Source: Acidobacteriota bacterium (lineage in GTDB: Bacteria > Acidobacteriota > Terriglobia > Acidiferrales > UBA7541). Taken from it: a stretch of DNA of 64,000 bases. The translations under genes were made by a program, and so were the position numbers. Below the pieces are notes generated by a model. That model saw only the letters and a list, made by a program, of their open reading frames with translations, was not told the DNA's origin and searched no databases. This document shows positions 9,898 through 18,965 of this stretch, piece after piece (position 1 is the stretch's first letter; each line of letters begins with the position of its first letter). Where the stretch lies: contig PMTV01000047.1 of NCBI GenBank assembly GCA_003167215.1, forward strand, positions 62,001 through 126,000. Direction: 5' to 3'.

Positions 9898-11209
9898 TTG
9901 CCTTTTCCAGCCCAGCGGCCAGCATTTGTATCATGGCTGCTGTGATCGTGAAAGGCGGAGCTAGCAGAATGTGATCGCCGCGCGTGCCATCCACGCATCC
10001 TTGAATCGGATACGTCATGATCCCGGCTTCGAGCGCATCGTCTTGAATTCGTGACGCGATTCGAGCATCGGCGGGAAACGGCTCCCGCGTCTTTGCGTCT
10101 CGCACAAATTCCACTCCCCACAGCAGCCCCATTCCGCGCACATCGCCCACAACCGAGAATTTCTTCAGCGGCTCCAGCGCCGCGCGCATCTCGATCCCCG
10201 CGCTCCGCACTCGCGCAAACAAATTCTCGCGCTCGATGTAATCCAGCACGGCATTTCCCGCCGCTGTAGCTACCGGATGCGCGTTGTACGTAAAGCCATG
10301 AAGAAAAGTGCCGGACCCGCTGGAAATTGCTTCCGCAACATGCCCTGCAACAATCACCGCGCCCAGCGGCGCATAACCACTCGCAATTCCCTTGCCGACC
10401 AGAATCATATCCGGAGTCGCGCCCCAGTGTTCCACGGCGAAAGGCCTGCCTGTTCGCCCCATTCCCGACATCACTTCGTCGGCGATCAGAAGAATTCCAT
10501 GCTCGCGGCAAATTTCCGAGATTCGCTGAACGTAACCTTCCGGAGGCGCGACCGCCCCCAAGGTGGCTCCCACGACTGGCTCAAAAATAAATGCCGCCAC
10601 GTTTTCCGAACCGTCGCGTTCCAGCATGCGCCCGAGTTCGTCCGCGCACTCCACGTTGCATTCCGGATAACGAAGCCCGTACGGACATCGATAGCAATAA
10701 CAAGGCGGAATGTGTCCCCACTCCGCCAGCATGGGCGCGAACGGCTCGCGCCGCCGGACGTTTCCGGAAACCGACAAAGCCCCCAGCGTGCTGCCGTGAT
10801 AACTCTGCAGGCGGGAAATCACGCGGAATCTCTCTTTTTGCCCGCGTTCTATCCAGTATTGCCGCGCCAGCTTCAGCGCCGTTTCCGTGGCCTCCGAGCC
10901 GCCCGAAGTAAAATAAACGCGGCCGCCCCGCCGCATTGCCTCCGGTGCGAGGGCGAGAATTCGCTCTGCAAGCTTTTCGGCGATGGCAGTGTGAAATTGC
11001 GAAGAATGAACGTAAGCAAGTTGCGCCGCCTGATCCGCCATCGCACGGGCAACCTCCCCAACGCCGTGCCCGATCGTGACCACCGCGGCGCCTCCCGACG
11101 CATCCAGGTACCGCCGGCCTTCCGCCGTATAGACAAAACATCCCTCGGCACGCACCGCTTGTGGGTACGCCTTCAGGAAACTTCGCGGGAAAACGGCTTC
11201 ATCCATCAT
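9839..11209 (-). CDS. Class III (omega) aminotransferase, PLP-dependent
   Basis: 456 residues of fold-type I aminotransferase class III. D244 (LIADEVMSG) contacts the PLP ring nitrogen and K273 (DMILVGKGIASGYAPLGAV) is the Schiff-base lysine. Both motifs match the family that includes ornithine, beta-alanine and adenosylmethionine-oxononanoate aminotransferases. A Cys-rich insertion (about 170-188, CYCYRCPYGLRYPEC) is found in some members annotated only as aspartate aminotransferase family. The exact amino donor is not determinable. It is the upstream gene of the aminotransferase-M28-P1 unit, so it may handle amino acids released by those peptidases (inference). Confidence 0.9.
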   Translation of the reverse strand: MMDEAVFPRSFLKAYPQAVRAEGCFVYTAEGRRYLDASGGAAVVTIGHGVGEVARAMADQAAQLAYVHSSQFHTAIAEKLAERILALAPEAMRRGGRVYFTSGGSEATETALKLARQYWIERGQKERFRVISRLQSYHGSTLGALSVSGNVRRREPFAPMLAEWGHIPPCYCYRCPYGLRYPECNVECADELGRMLERDGSENVAAFIFEPVVGATLGAVAPPEGYVQRISEICREHGILLIADEVMSGMGRTGRPFAVEHWGATPDMILVGKGIASGYAPLGAVIVAGHVAEAISSGSGTFLHGFTYNAHPVATAAGNAVLDYIERENLFARVRSAGIEMRAALEPLKKFSVVGDVRGMGLLWGVEFVRDAKTREPFPADARIASRIQDDALEAGIMTYPIQGCVDGTRGDHILLAPPFTITAAMIQMLAAGLEKAIAALEKTHLAGMGGSSALG

Positions 11210-11320
11210 TTGCGGCCAGATCGCCAGAATTCGCCCAGGGCAATTCGAAGGGTACGCCGCTTCGTCATCGCTCGGAGACGAGCGATTCTAGCAGGAAATC
11301 TTGCGCCTACCATCGGGCGC

Positions 11321-12136
11321 TTAGCGCCACTTCAGCTTTTTCAGATTGACCGTGGGCTTTGGAAATTTAAAATCCATCTCGTTCAGCGTCTCGTCAATAA
11401 TGTGCGACACCGCAAGGTTGCGAAACCACTTCTTGTTGGAGGGAATAATGAACCATGGCGCATCCGCCGTGTTACAGCGCTCCAGCGCGTCCTCGTACGC
11501 TGCGGTATAGTCGTCCCAATATTTCCGTTCCGTGAAATCGGCTTCGGAAATTTTCCAGCGCTTATCCGGGTCGTCGATGCGCTCCAGGAAGCGTTTCTTT
11601 TGCTCGTCTTTACTGATATGCAGAAAGAACTTCAGAATCTTCACTTGGTTTTCAGCCAGCATGTGTTCGAAGTGATTGATCTGGGCATACCGCCGTGACC
11701 ACACATCTTTGGGCACAAGGTTGTGCACGCGCGCTGCCAATACGTCCTCGTAGTGCGAGCGATTGAAAATCCCGATTTCGCCTTCGCCTGGAACAGCCTT
11801 GTGCACGCGCCAAAGAAAATCGTGCGCCGCTTCTTCCGCGGTAGGCACTTTGAACGACCGGACGACGCAACCCTGCGGATCTACGCCTGACATGACGTGG
11901 CGAATCGTTCCGTCCTTGCCCGCCGCGTCCAGCCCCTGAAAAATTAGCAGCACCGCTCGCTTCTTTTCCGCGTACAGCCGGTATTGAAAGCTGTCGAGTC
12001 GTTTAATAGCGCTCGCCAGACTCTCCTTCATCTCGTGATTCTTGTCCCAACCAAGCGTGTCGTCCGCATCCCATTTTGACAGTTTCACTTTATGCCCGGG
12101 CTTGATCGCGAGCTCTTTACTGAATTTCGTTGCCAT
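11321..12136 (-). CDS. ppk2: Polyphosphate kinase 2 family protein (polyP:NDP/NMP phosphotransferase)
   Basis: 271 residues with the single PPK2 domain. Walker A is GLDAAGKDG at 68-76, and the Walker B-like block FNRSHYED covers 124-131. The lid region contains the conserved Arg-rich segment RRYAQINHFEHML. PPK2 enzymes transfer phosphate between polyphosphate and nucleotides in the cytoplasm. It is divergent from a pair of thymidylate-kinase-like genes and close to Ppx/GppA, SixA and CHAD genes, a setting that points to polyphosphate metabolism. The subclass (NDP- or AMP-phosphorylating) cannot be assigned with confidence. Confidence 0.93.
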   Translation of the reverse strand: MATKFSKELAIKPGHKVKLSKWDADDTLGWDKNHEMKESLASAIKRLDSFQYRLYAEKKRAVLLIFQGLDAAGKDGTIRHVMSGVDPQGCVVRSFKVPTAEEAAHDFLWRVHKAVPGEGEIGIFNRSHYEDVLAARVHNLVPKDVWSRRYAQINHFEHMLAENQVKILKFFLHISKDEQKKRFLERIDDPDKRWKISEADFTERKYWDDYTAAYEDALERCNTADAPWFIIPSNKKWFRNLAVSHIIDETLNEMDFKFPKPTVNLKKLKWR

Positions 12137-12272
12137 CCTTCGAATCTCCTCGAACAGCCTGCCGAACTTCTAACCTCTCTCTCGCCCCATCCTGTTTCTC
12201 TGCGGTAACACTTTGTTCACTCTGTATTCATCGTTCCGGGATATGATATGCGATTCCGTACGGATTTTTCAT

Positions 12273-13007
12273 ATGGTTACGAGTACGCCTGACATCCCGT
12301 CCACTACCGAACTTGCTCCAGTAAAGCAAGCAACCTCGAAGCGCTCATATCCCGGCGCTCTTGTGGTTGTGGAGGGCATTGACGGTTCCGGGAAGAGCAC
12401 CCAGCTCTACCTTCTGAAACGTTGGCTCGAAATCAGCGGCTATCGTACTCACTTCACCGAATGGAACTCGTCTCCGCTCGTGCGATCTGCCACGCGTCGC
12501 GGCAAACAGCGCCGTCTGCTCACACCGACAACATTTTCCCTCCTGCATGCAGCCGATTTCGCCGATCGCTGCGAACGCCAAATCATGCCGTTATTGCACG
12601 GCGGCTACCTGGTGCTTGCCGACCGTTACATTTATACGGCATTTGCCCGAGACGGCGCTCGCGGATGCTCGCCCCACTGGCTTCGGAATCTTTACAGTTT
12701 CGCCCCTACTCCTGACATCACCTTTTATTTCCGCGCTCCGCTCGACGTGGCCGTAAATCGCATCCTCGCCGGGCGCCCCAAGCTGAAATATTACGAGGCC
12801 GGAATGGACCTTGGAATCTCGCTGGATCGCTCGGAAAGCTTCCGCATTTTTCAGGAACGCATACTGAATAACTACGATCAGATGGTCGAAACCGATCATT
12901 TCGTCCTGATGGACGGCACCGTGCGCGTGAACAAACTCCAAAAAATGATGCGGCAGATTGTCGGGGAGAAAATTTCTCTCCAGCAATTCGCTCCCAAGAA
13001 AAAATGA
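12273..13007 (+). CDS. Thymidylate-kinase-like P-loop kinase, first of an overlapping pair
   Basis: 244 residues from the chosen ATG. The P-loop is GIDGSGKST (35-43), and the TMPK-type DRY motif is in VLADRYIYTAFARDG. The rest resembles thymidylate kinases (helical LID region with RILAGRPKLKYYEAG). The size is slightly above the usual 205-215 residues because of an N-terminal tail of about 27 residues. Upstream in-frame starts exist (ATG at 12243) and none has a convincing ribosome site, so the start is uncertain. The gene overlaps the next TMPK-like gene by 4 bp. A pair of TMPK paralogs beside PPK2, Ppx and CHAD is unlikely to be simple dTMP supply; a role in nucleotide or polyphosphate phosphotransfer is inferred. 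Confidence 0.8.
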   Translation: MVTSTPDIPSTTELAPVKQATSKRSYPGALVVVEGIDGSGKSTQLYLLKRWLEISGYRTHFTEWNSSPLVRSATRRGKQRRLLTPTTFSLLHAADFADRCERQIMPLLHGGYLVLADRYIYTAFARDGARGCSPHWLRNLYSFAPTPDITFYFRAPLDVAVNRILAGRPKLKYYEAGMDLGISLDRSESFRIFQERILNNYDQMVETDHFVLMDGTVRVNKLQKMMRQIVGEKISLQQFAPKKK

Positions 13008-13831
13008 AACGCTCCGACAAAAAGCCGCTGGCGTCGATCCCCGCGAACGGCCGCCCCGCGAAGAAGAGGTCGGCCAATGGCCGTGCAACTGTAGCGCCTC
13101 CTTCGCGTTTCTACGGGGCTCCCCTTCCCGGCGTGAAGCCTGAGGAATTGAGCGGAACGCTGGTCGTAATCGAGGGCACGGACGGCTCCGGCCGCTCGAC
13201 CCAGATTTCCCTCCTCACCGAATGGTTGGAATCCCAGGGATTCGCCGTGCAGACGATGGGGCTGCGCAGGTCCTATCTCGTGGGTGAAGACATCGACGCA
13301 CTCCTCGCCGAAAACGCAGTCACCCGCATGACCTTGGCACTGATGTACAGCACCGATTTTTTCGACCAACTCGAGCGCCGTATTCTTCCCGCCTTGCGCT
13401 CCGGCTTGATCGTTCTCGCGGACCGCTACATTTTCACGCTAATTGCCCGCGCCGCTGTCCGTGGCATTGCCCGCGACTATCTTCACGGGATTTATGAAAT
13501 CGCCCTCAGGCCCGACCTCACTTTTTGGCTGAATGTGCGCCCGGAAGTTGCGTTCGACCGTGAATTCAAGAAATCGCAAACGATCAGCTATTGGGAATCG
13601 GGACGCGACATGTCGCTGTCCAATGATTTGTTTCAATCCTTTATTCGCTATCAATCCATGATCAAACGCGAATTCGAGTATCTTTCGAAACGGCATGGCT
13701 TTCTCGAATTAGACGGCGAAAGCAGCGTCTCCAGCGTAAACCGGGTGCTACGCAAACGCATTGCCTCGCACCTGGGCATACGGAGCACGCAATACAAGCC
13801 TTCGCACGCTCTGTCTCACCTCTGGCGCTAG
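13004..13831 (+). CDS. Thymidylate-kinase-like protein with Arg in place of the P-loop Lys
   Basis: 275 residues. A basic, Pro-rich N-terminal tail of about 50 residues precedes a TMPK-like domain. The P-loop reads GTDGSGRST (58-66): the near-invariant Lys is Arg64. The DRY motif (VLADRYIFTLIARAA) is retained. The ATG overlaps the stop of the preceding paralog (ATGA), and Ppx/GppA follows 2 bp after its stop, so all are co-transcribed. The Lys-to-Arg change predicts weakened or absent kinase activity, suggesting a regulatory partner of the upstream paralog, perhaps as a heterodimer. That is inference; the substrate is unknown. Confidence 0.82.
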   Translation: MKRSDKKPLASIPANGRPAKKRSANGRATVAPPSRFYGAPLPGVKPEELSGTLVVIEGTDGSGRSTQISLLTEWLESQGFAVQTMGLRRSYLVGEDIDALLAENAVTRMTLALMYSTDFFDQLERRILPALRSGLIVLADRYIFTLIARAAVRGIARDYLHGIYEIALRPDLTFWLNVRPEVAFDREFKKSQTISYWESGRDMSLSNDLFQSFIRYQSMIKREFEYLSKRHGFLELDGESSVSSVNRVLRKRIASHLGIRSTQYKPSHALSHLWR

Positions 13832-13833
13832 AA

Positions 13834-15396
13834 GTGGCCGCCCCCGTTCAACTAGCCGCGATCGATGCCGGCTCCAATGCTATTCGGCTCGTTATTGCCC
13901 GCGCTACTTCTCCGCAGCATATCCAAATCCTCGACAATGAACGGGCCGCAGTCCGCCTGGGCCACAACGCCTTTACTCGCCGGTTGCTCGACGACGACAC
14001 CATCGCGCGCGCCGCGCGCGTCTTCCGCCAATTCCGCGACCGCATGGATGCTCATCAAGTCACCGCCTATCGCGCCGTGGCAACCGCCGCCGCTCGCGAG
14101 TCGCGCAACTATCGCAAACTCATGGACCGCGTCCGGCGAAAAGCAGGAATTGAGCTGGAAGTAATCAGCAGCGAAGAAGAGGCACAGCTGGTCTGCTCCG
14201 CCGTGAAGTGGGCCTTGGGCGACCGGCTCCAGCCGCGTTTGATTTTTGACCTTGGCGGAGGCAGTCTGGAATTAAATTTTTTTCAGCGCGGCGTGCTGGA
14301 ACATCGCATCGGGCTTCCCCTCGGCACCATACGTCTCATGGAGACGTATTCCATCAAGGGCGCCATCGACGAAGACGATGCAAATCGCCTTCGTCATCAT
14401 GTGCTGGCGATTCTTCGCAGCGCGCTCCCTTCGCCTCCCAGGCTCACCCGGTCCATTGCTGTTGCCTGCGGAGGAAACGCCGAAGCTCTCGTTCGAATCG
14501 CCCCGGGGCCCATGATTGAACGCGTTCCGTCCATGAATGTCCGCCTGCTGAAGGATCAGACTTGGCGAATGATAGCCCTCGACGTGCCCCACCGCATGCG
14601 AGTTTTCCGCGTGCGCGAAGACCGTGCCGAAGTCATGGGCATCGCCGCCATAATCATCACCACGCTCGCGAAATGGCTGGATCTGCGCACCATGCTCGTC
14701 CCCGGCGTCGGCGTGCGCGAAGGGATTCTGATTGACCTGGTCGCGGAGCAATACTCCGCCGGTTCTGCGTCCGAGGAAGAAAAAGGGCGGGCTGCCGAAA
14801 TGCGTGAGGGCACCTTATGGTTCGCCAGCCGCCTGAATTACAATCAAAATCATGCGGAGCAAGTCGCTCGGCTCGCTCTTTCGCTCTTCGACCAGCTCCG
14901 TCCGATTCATGAAATGGGAGCCGATCTGCGGCTCCTTCTGGAAATTGGCGCGCTGTTGCATGATGTGGGCCATTTCATTAATCGCAAAGCCCACCATCGA
15001 CACGGAGAATATCTGATCCGCAATGGAGATATCCCCGGTTTGCGCGGCTGGCGATGCGAAATGGTGGCTGCGCTCGTGCGCTACCATAATTCGAAATCAG
15101 AGCCTCAGCTCGAGCACTCGTCTTATGCCGCTCTGGACGGCCAGCACCGCCGGCAGGCTCGGCTGCTGACCTCGTTGCTGCGCATTGCCGAAAAACTCGA
15201 GTCCGAACACCAGCAGCGTGTAACGGGCGTGGACGTGCAGATTGCCGGGCGCAAAGCGATTTTTGTAATCCGCGCTGTTGACGGCACCCGTTTGGACTTG
15301 GCCGGACTCCAACGAAAAGCGGAGCTATTTGAGAAAGAATTTCATCTCAACGCGGAGTTTCGTCGCGCTCAGAAAAAAGAAAAAGAGGTGGCCTAA
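13834..15396 (+). CDS. Ppx/GppA-family exopolyphosphatase with C-terminal HD domain
   Basis: 520 residues. The N-terminal ASKHA phosphatase domain begins AAIDAGSNAIRLVIA (phosphate-1 loop) and contains the catalytic region ISSEEEAQLV and the phosphate-2 loop FDLGGGSLEL. The C-terminal half is an HD-type domain (ALLHDVGHFINRKAHHRHGEYLI). This is the long Ppx/GppA architecture of enzymes that hydrolyse polyphosphate ends or pppGpp. The GTG start lies 2 bp after the preceding stop. SixA follows after 3 bp, so it belongs to the TMPK-like pair - Ppx - SixA operon. Confidence 0.92.
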   Translation: MAAPVQLAAIDAGSNAIRLVIARATSPQHIQILDNERAAVRLGHNAFTRRLLDDDTIARAARVFRQFRDRMDAHQVTAYRAVATAAARESRNYRKLMDRVRRKAGIELEVISSEEEAQLVCSAVKWALGDRLQPRLIFDLGGGSLELNFFQRGVLEHRIGLPLGTIRLMETYSIKGAIDEDDANRLRHHVLAILRSALPSPPRLTRSIAVACGGNAEALVRIAPGPMIERVPSMNVRLLKDQTWRMIALDVPHRMRVFRVREDRAEVMGIAAIIITTLAKWLDLRTMLVPGVGVREGILIDLVAEQYSAGSASEEEKGRAAEMREGTLWFASRLNYNQNHAEQVARLALSLFDQLRPIHEMGADLRLLLEIGALLHDVGHFINRKAHHRHGEYLIRNGDIPGLRGWRCEMVAALVRYHNSKSEPQLEHSSYAALDGQHRRQARLLTSLLRIAEKLESEHQQRVTGVDVQIAGRKAIFVIRAVDGTRLDLAGLQRKAELFEKEFHLNAEFRRAQKKEKEVA

Positions 15397-15399
15397 ACT

Positions 15400-15894
15400 A
15401 TGATTCTCTACCTTGTGCGCCACGGCATTGCCGTGGACCCCAACGATCCAAAATCGCCTCCCGAGCCTGAGCGTCCGCTGACGGCCAAGGGTGTGCAGAA
15501 GACGCGCGCCGCCGCCCTCGGGCTCAGTGTCTTGGGCATCAAGCCGGACGTGATGATAACCAGCCCCTATGTCCGCGCCACGCAAACAGCTGAGATATTT
15601 GCGGAGACGCTTGGATTTTCGCCGGCAAAAATCCGCGTGCACGATGCCTTGAAACCCGCCGGCAATCCCGCGGAGATTGCCAAGGAAGTCATCAGCCTGC
15701 GCGCAAAGGAAGTAATGTGCTTCGGCCACGCCCCGCAGCTCGACCTCACGATTTCCTATCTTCTCGGCGCGCGCGGCGCGGTCACTGAGCTGAAAAAGGC
15801 CGGCGTTGCGTGTTTCGACCACACTGCCACGCATGGCAAATGGCTGCTTTGCTGGATTTTAACTCCAAAGGTCTTGCGTCAACTGGCGGAGTAA
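15400..15894 (+). CDS. sixA: Phosphohistidine phosphatase SixA (histidine phosphatase family)
   Basis: 164 residues starting with the RHG signature (LVRHGIAVDP) that holds the phospho-accepting His. ERPLTAKGVQKTR and the later FGHAPQLD block supply the second conserved Arg and His. SixA proteins dephosphorylate phosphohistidine in signalling proteins and the nitrogen PTS. Members of this family are often found beside CHAD and Ppx genes, as here. The 3' end overlaps the convergent CHAD gene by 16 bp. Confidence 0.9.
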   Translation: MILYLVRHGIAVDPNDPKSPPEPERPLTAKGVQKTRAAALGLSVLGIKPDVMITSPYVRATQTAEIFAETLGFSPAKIRVHDALKPAGNPAEIAKEVISLRAKEVMCFGHAPQLDLTISYLLGARGAVTELKKAGVACFDHTATHGKWLLCWILTPKVLRQLAE

Positions 15895-16784
15895 ACGCGT
15901 TGCAATTCTAGCGGCGACACCGTTTTGAGGTTGCGGCCCCATTCCAGCCCTTTGTGCCAGACTGCCCAGGACGAGTCCTTGTTTGCCGTCTTCTCGCGGA
16001 ATTCTTCCAGACGAATCTTGCGTTCCTTTTCAATTTCTTGTATCCACTTCGCTACGATTTCGGGACTGAGTCCGATCGCCTGTTTTCTGATTTGAAGCCG
16101 CAGCACATCCAGGTCGTGAACTTCTCCAAGCATATCCTGCATGCCTTTCAGTTCCTTGCTCCATTGAGGGTAGCGCTGCGGCAGAAAATTCTCCAGGATG
16201 TATCGGAACCCTTTGAGCCCGATTCGCAGCCGGTGCCAGGCCGCTCCGCTGCGAAGCTTTCGCGCCTGGTGATACAGGTTTACCGCTTCATTCAATTGCG
16301 CCAGGGCCAGCCGTTGAAAGACAACACTTTCCACGGGAAAAAATTCAGCTTTTGCCGGAAATTTGCGCGACCATTTCTTCCAACTCTTGCGGTCAAACTG
16401 GCGCAGAGCTTTCTCCGCCTTTTTTTTCTGCCCTAGCTCCTGCTGGCTCAGCACTTTCAACATGCGGCCGCGAACGGGGTCTTTCGCCGTACCGAACTTT
16501 CTCACCCATTGCTTCGCTACCTGTGTGTCTCTAAGCTCGCCCAGAGCCTGGAATAAATCGCGCGTCACCTTCTTGAGCTTCTTCCAGCCCGGGCCTGGGT
16601 TCACTTCGCTTACAGCGTCAGCCATAGCTCGGCAGCGTCGCAGCGCTACGCGCAGATCGTGGACGTTATCCGCGTCCCAGTCATCCTGAACTTTGTCCGC
16701 CATCTCCGAAACGCGGTTCATCCAAAGCTCAAGGCCGACGCGCTTCACTGGAATTGTCGTAGGCAAGGTAATTGTAAGTGTCAC
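15879..16784 (-). CDS. CHAD-domain protein (predicted polyphosphate binding)
   Basis: 301 residues made up almost entirely of an alpha-helical CHAD domain, with the signature HDLRVALRRCRAMADAV (conserved His plus Arg ladder) and a second basic repeat (WHRLRIGLKGFRYILENF). CHAD domains bind polyphosphate through these basic surfaces. The protein is very rich in Lys and Arg. The gene is convergent with and overlaps sixA, and is near PPK2 and Ppx. The GTG start at 16784 has no clear ribosome site; an ATG at 16721 is possible but would remove residues preceding the domain. Confidence 0.88.
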   Translation of the reverse strand: MTLTITLPTTIPVKRVGLELWMNRVSEMADKVQDDWDADNVHDLRVALRRCRAMADAVSEVNPGPGWKKLKKVTRDLFQALGELRDTQVAKQWVRKFGTAKDPVRGRMLKVLSQQELGQKKKAEKALRQFDRKSWKKWSRKFPAKAEFFPVESVVFQRLALAQLNEAVNLYHQARKLRSGAAWHRLRIGLKGFRYILENFLPQRYPQWSKELKGMQDMLGEVHDLDVLRLQIRKQAIGLSPEIVAKWIQEIEKERKIRLEEFREKTANKDSSWAVWHKGLEWGRNLKTVSPLELQRVYSAS

Positions 16785-17090
16785 AGGAGTCCAATTTATC
16801 GCATGGCAGGATCGAGGCCCAATCCTACACCGGTCGCTTTACTTTTTCCAGCGCCCCAGGTTTTTACCGGGCTTTCATCCAGCCGTAACAAGGTGCGTGC
16901 AGGATTGCCCTGCCACTGCGGGAACGAAATACTACAAAGCTTCCGCGGTCCTTCATCACACACCTCCCTGGCTCGGCCGCCCCCCGTCGGTCCGAGCCAG
17001 TTTCTTTTTTGCGCATCGAACCCGCCGCCTCCCCGATGTATGCTTGGAATCCGCTCTTTAATTAGGAGCGCTCTTCCTGGAGAAGCCTGC
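16785..17090. other. Intergenic region between divergent CHAD and fdhD genes
   Basis: About 306 bp lie between two divergent starts and must hold promoters for both. A small hairpin is visible (GCAGG at 16899-16903 and CCTGC at 16909-16913, 5-nt loop). The frame of fdhD stays open through this region, but the sequence is Pro/Cys/Arg-rich and does not look coding. No tRNA, riboswitch or convincing -35/-10 pair was recognised. Confidence 0.5.
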
Positions 17091-17915
17091 GTGGCGCCTA
17101 AAATTCATAAGCTGGATCTCACGCAAGTTTCCGAGTGGGATGACGGCCGGCTTCGTCGCAAGGACGACTATCTCGCCGCGGAAGAGCCGCTCGAAATTCG
17201 CGTCGGTGACGAACCTCTCAGCGTCACCATGCGCACCCCGGGTCATGACCTCGAACTCGCCGCCGGCTTTCTGTTCACAGAGGGTTTGGTGCAGTCCGGC
17301 GAACAGATCATTTCGCTTCAGCCTATTGCCGCGAGTGACGGCACTAATTCCGGAAATGTGGTACAGGCAATGCTAGCCGGCGAAGCTGCTCCGGATTTTG
17401 AAAAAATGCGCCGGCATTTTTTCGCCGCGTCAAGTTGCGGCATTTGCGGCAAAGCCTCGATCGACGCGGTCCGCTCGCGCCTGCTGAAGGCGCCGAACGC
17501 TGATTTTCACTTCGATCCGGAACTCCTTGTCGGCCTCCCGGACGTGCTGCGCTCATCGCAGGATGTCTTTCGCCGCACCGGCGGATTGCACGCCGCCGCG
17601 CTTTTCGATGCAGCCGGCACGTTGCTTGTGTTGCGCGAAGACATCGGCCGCCACAATGCTGTGGACAAAGTGATTGGCTGGGCGATGATGAGCGGCCGTG
17701 TTCCGCTGGCGGATTCTGTTTTACTGGTGAGCGGGCGGGGGGGATTTGAAATAGTACAAAAGGCGATCGTGGCCGGCATCCCCATCCTTGCCTCCGTGTC
17801 TGCGCCTTCCAGCCTCGCGGTGCAATTAGCGCGCGAGTTGCGGCTCACGCTGATCGGATTCCTGCGTGGCAGGCGGTTTGTGATCTATTCGGGCGACCAG
17901 CGCATCAGCAAATAA
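17091..17915 (+). CDS. fdhD: Formate dehydrogenase accessory sulfurtransferase FdhD
   Basis: 274 residues. The family's functional cysteine loop is present as SCGICGKASIDAV (C116 and C119). The N-terminal EEPLEIRVGDEPLSVTMRTPGHDLELAAGFLFTEG and the later REDIGRHNAVDKVIG and SGRGGFEIVQKA blocks are typical of FdhD. FdhD transfers sulfur to the molybdenum cofactor of formate dehydrogenases in the cytoplasm. The GTG at 17091 is chosen because a GGAG site sits about 11 nt upstream and homology begins right after it. No formate dehydrogenase structural gene is in the window. Confidence 0.93.
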   Translation: MAPKIHKLDLTQVSEWDDGRLRRKDDYLAAEEPLEIRVGDEPLSVTMRTPGHDLELAAGFLFTEGLVQSGEQIISLQPIAASDGTNSGNVVQAMLAGEAAPDFEKMRRHFFAASSCGICGKASIDAVRSRLLKAPNADFHFDPELLVGLPDVLRSSQDVFRRTGGLHAAALFDAAGTLLVLREDIGRHNAVDKVIGWAMMSGRVPLADSVLLVSGRGGFEIVQKAIVAGIPILASVSAPSSLAVQLARELRLTLIGFLRGRRFVIYSGDQRISK

Positions 17916-17944
17916 AGAAGTCACCGCGACGGCGGCTGAAGAGA

Positions 17945-18946
17945 TCAAACTGCCGCGTTATTTGCGCTCTTGCTTGAGGGTTCTTCCTGAGGGGAATTCC
18001 GCACCTCTCGAATCATTTCGCGAAAAGTAGTGTACAGCTCGCGATCCCACCACCCGCGTTCCGCTTCCGCATCCATCATTAAGAGCGCGGTCTCCCAGGG
18101 AATCGCGATCTTGTACGGGCGGTCGGTGGTAAGCGCGTCAAAAACGTCGGCAAGCTGCAAGATCCGCGCGGTGAGCGGAATGTCCTTCCCCCGCAAATTG
18201 TCGGGATAACCTGATCCGTCATACTTCTCGTGATGGTGGCGAATGATCGGAAGCACGATACCGAACGTTTTCAGCGGCGCGCAGATACTTTCACCCACCG
18301 CCGCATGCTTTCGCATTTGGATGATTTCTTCGTATGTCAGCGGCCCAGGTTTCAGCAGAATCGAATCAGGCACCGCCACCTTGCCGATATCGTGCACGAT
18401 CCCCGCCCTGCGTAGCGCCTTGATGTCTTCCCCGGAAACGCCCAGCCGCCCTCCCAACTGTGCGGACATTTCGGCCAGCCGCTCGCAATGTCCGCGCGTG
18501 TAAGGATCGCGCGCTTCAATACTGCGGGCGAGGCTGAACAGCACACCTTCGGCGTTCTCCAATTCGTCAGTGTATAGCTTCAAACGCAGCAACGAACGCG
18601 TCCGCGCGAGCAGTTCATTCAAATCGATCGGCTTGCTCAGAAAATCGTCTGCTCCGGCATTGATTCCTTTAATCCGGTCCTCGGTTTCAGAAAGCCCCGT
18701 GATCAGCACCACCGGCGTAAGCCGCGTTTCCGGCGTGGCTTTGATTCGCCTGCAAACTTCAAATCCGTCGATCCCCGGCATCAGTATGTCGAGAAGTATC
18801 AGGTCCGGACGAAACGCAGCGCATTCCGCCAGCGCAGCCTCTCCGCTGCTCGCGTCGCGTACTTCGAAACCTTCTCGATGCAGCAGCATTTCCAACGCCG
18901 CTCGCGTCGCGGATTCGTCGTCAACGATTAGAATTTTTTCAGGCAT
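17945..18946 (-). CDS. Response regulator with HD-GYP domain (predicted c-di-GMP phosphodiesterase)
   Basis: 333 residues, RpfG-like. The receiver domain covers residues 1-120, with phospho-acceptor D53 (ILLDILMPG) and K105 (FLSKPID). The HD-GYP domain covers about 130-310, with H185-D186 in VHDIGK and the signature HHEKYDGSGYP (G246-Y247-P248). It is expected to degrade cyclic di-GMP when phosphorylated. It follows the urate oxidase gene by 19 bp on the same strand, so the two are probably co-transcribed, although a functional link is not obvious. The cognate kinase is not adjacent. Confidence 0.93.
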   Translation of the reverse strand: MPEKILIVDDESATRAALEMLLHREGFEVRDASSGEAALAECAAFRPDLILLDILMPGIDGFEVCRRIKATPETRLTPVVLITGLSETEDRIKGINAGADDFLSKPIDLNELLARTRSLLRLKLYTDELENAEGVLFSLARSIEARDPYTRGHCERLAEMSAQLGGRLGVSGEDIKALRRAGIVHDIGKVAVPDSILLKPGPLTYEEIIQMRKHAAVGESICAPLKTFGIVLPIIRHHHEKYDGSGYPDNLRGKDIPLTARILQLADVFDALTTDRPYKIAIPWETALLMMDAEAERGWWDRELYTTFREMIREVRNSPQEEPSSKSANNAAV

Positions 18947-18965
18947 AACTCTCTAAGTATGACGC

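Noticed and set aside
16785-17090. Molybdenum-cofactor riboswitch upstream of fdhD
   Set aside because: Only a 5-bp hairpin could be found; nothing resembling the conserved Moco motif.
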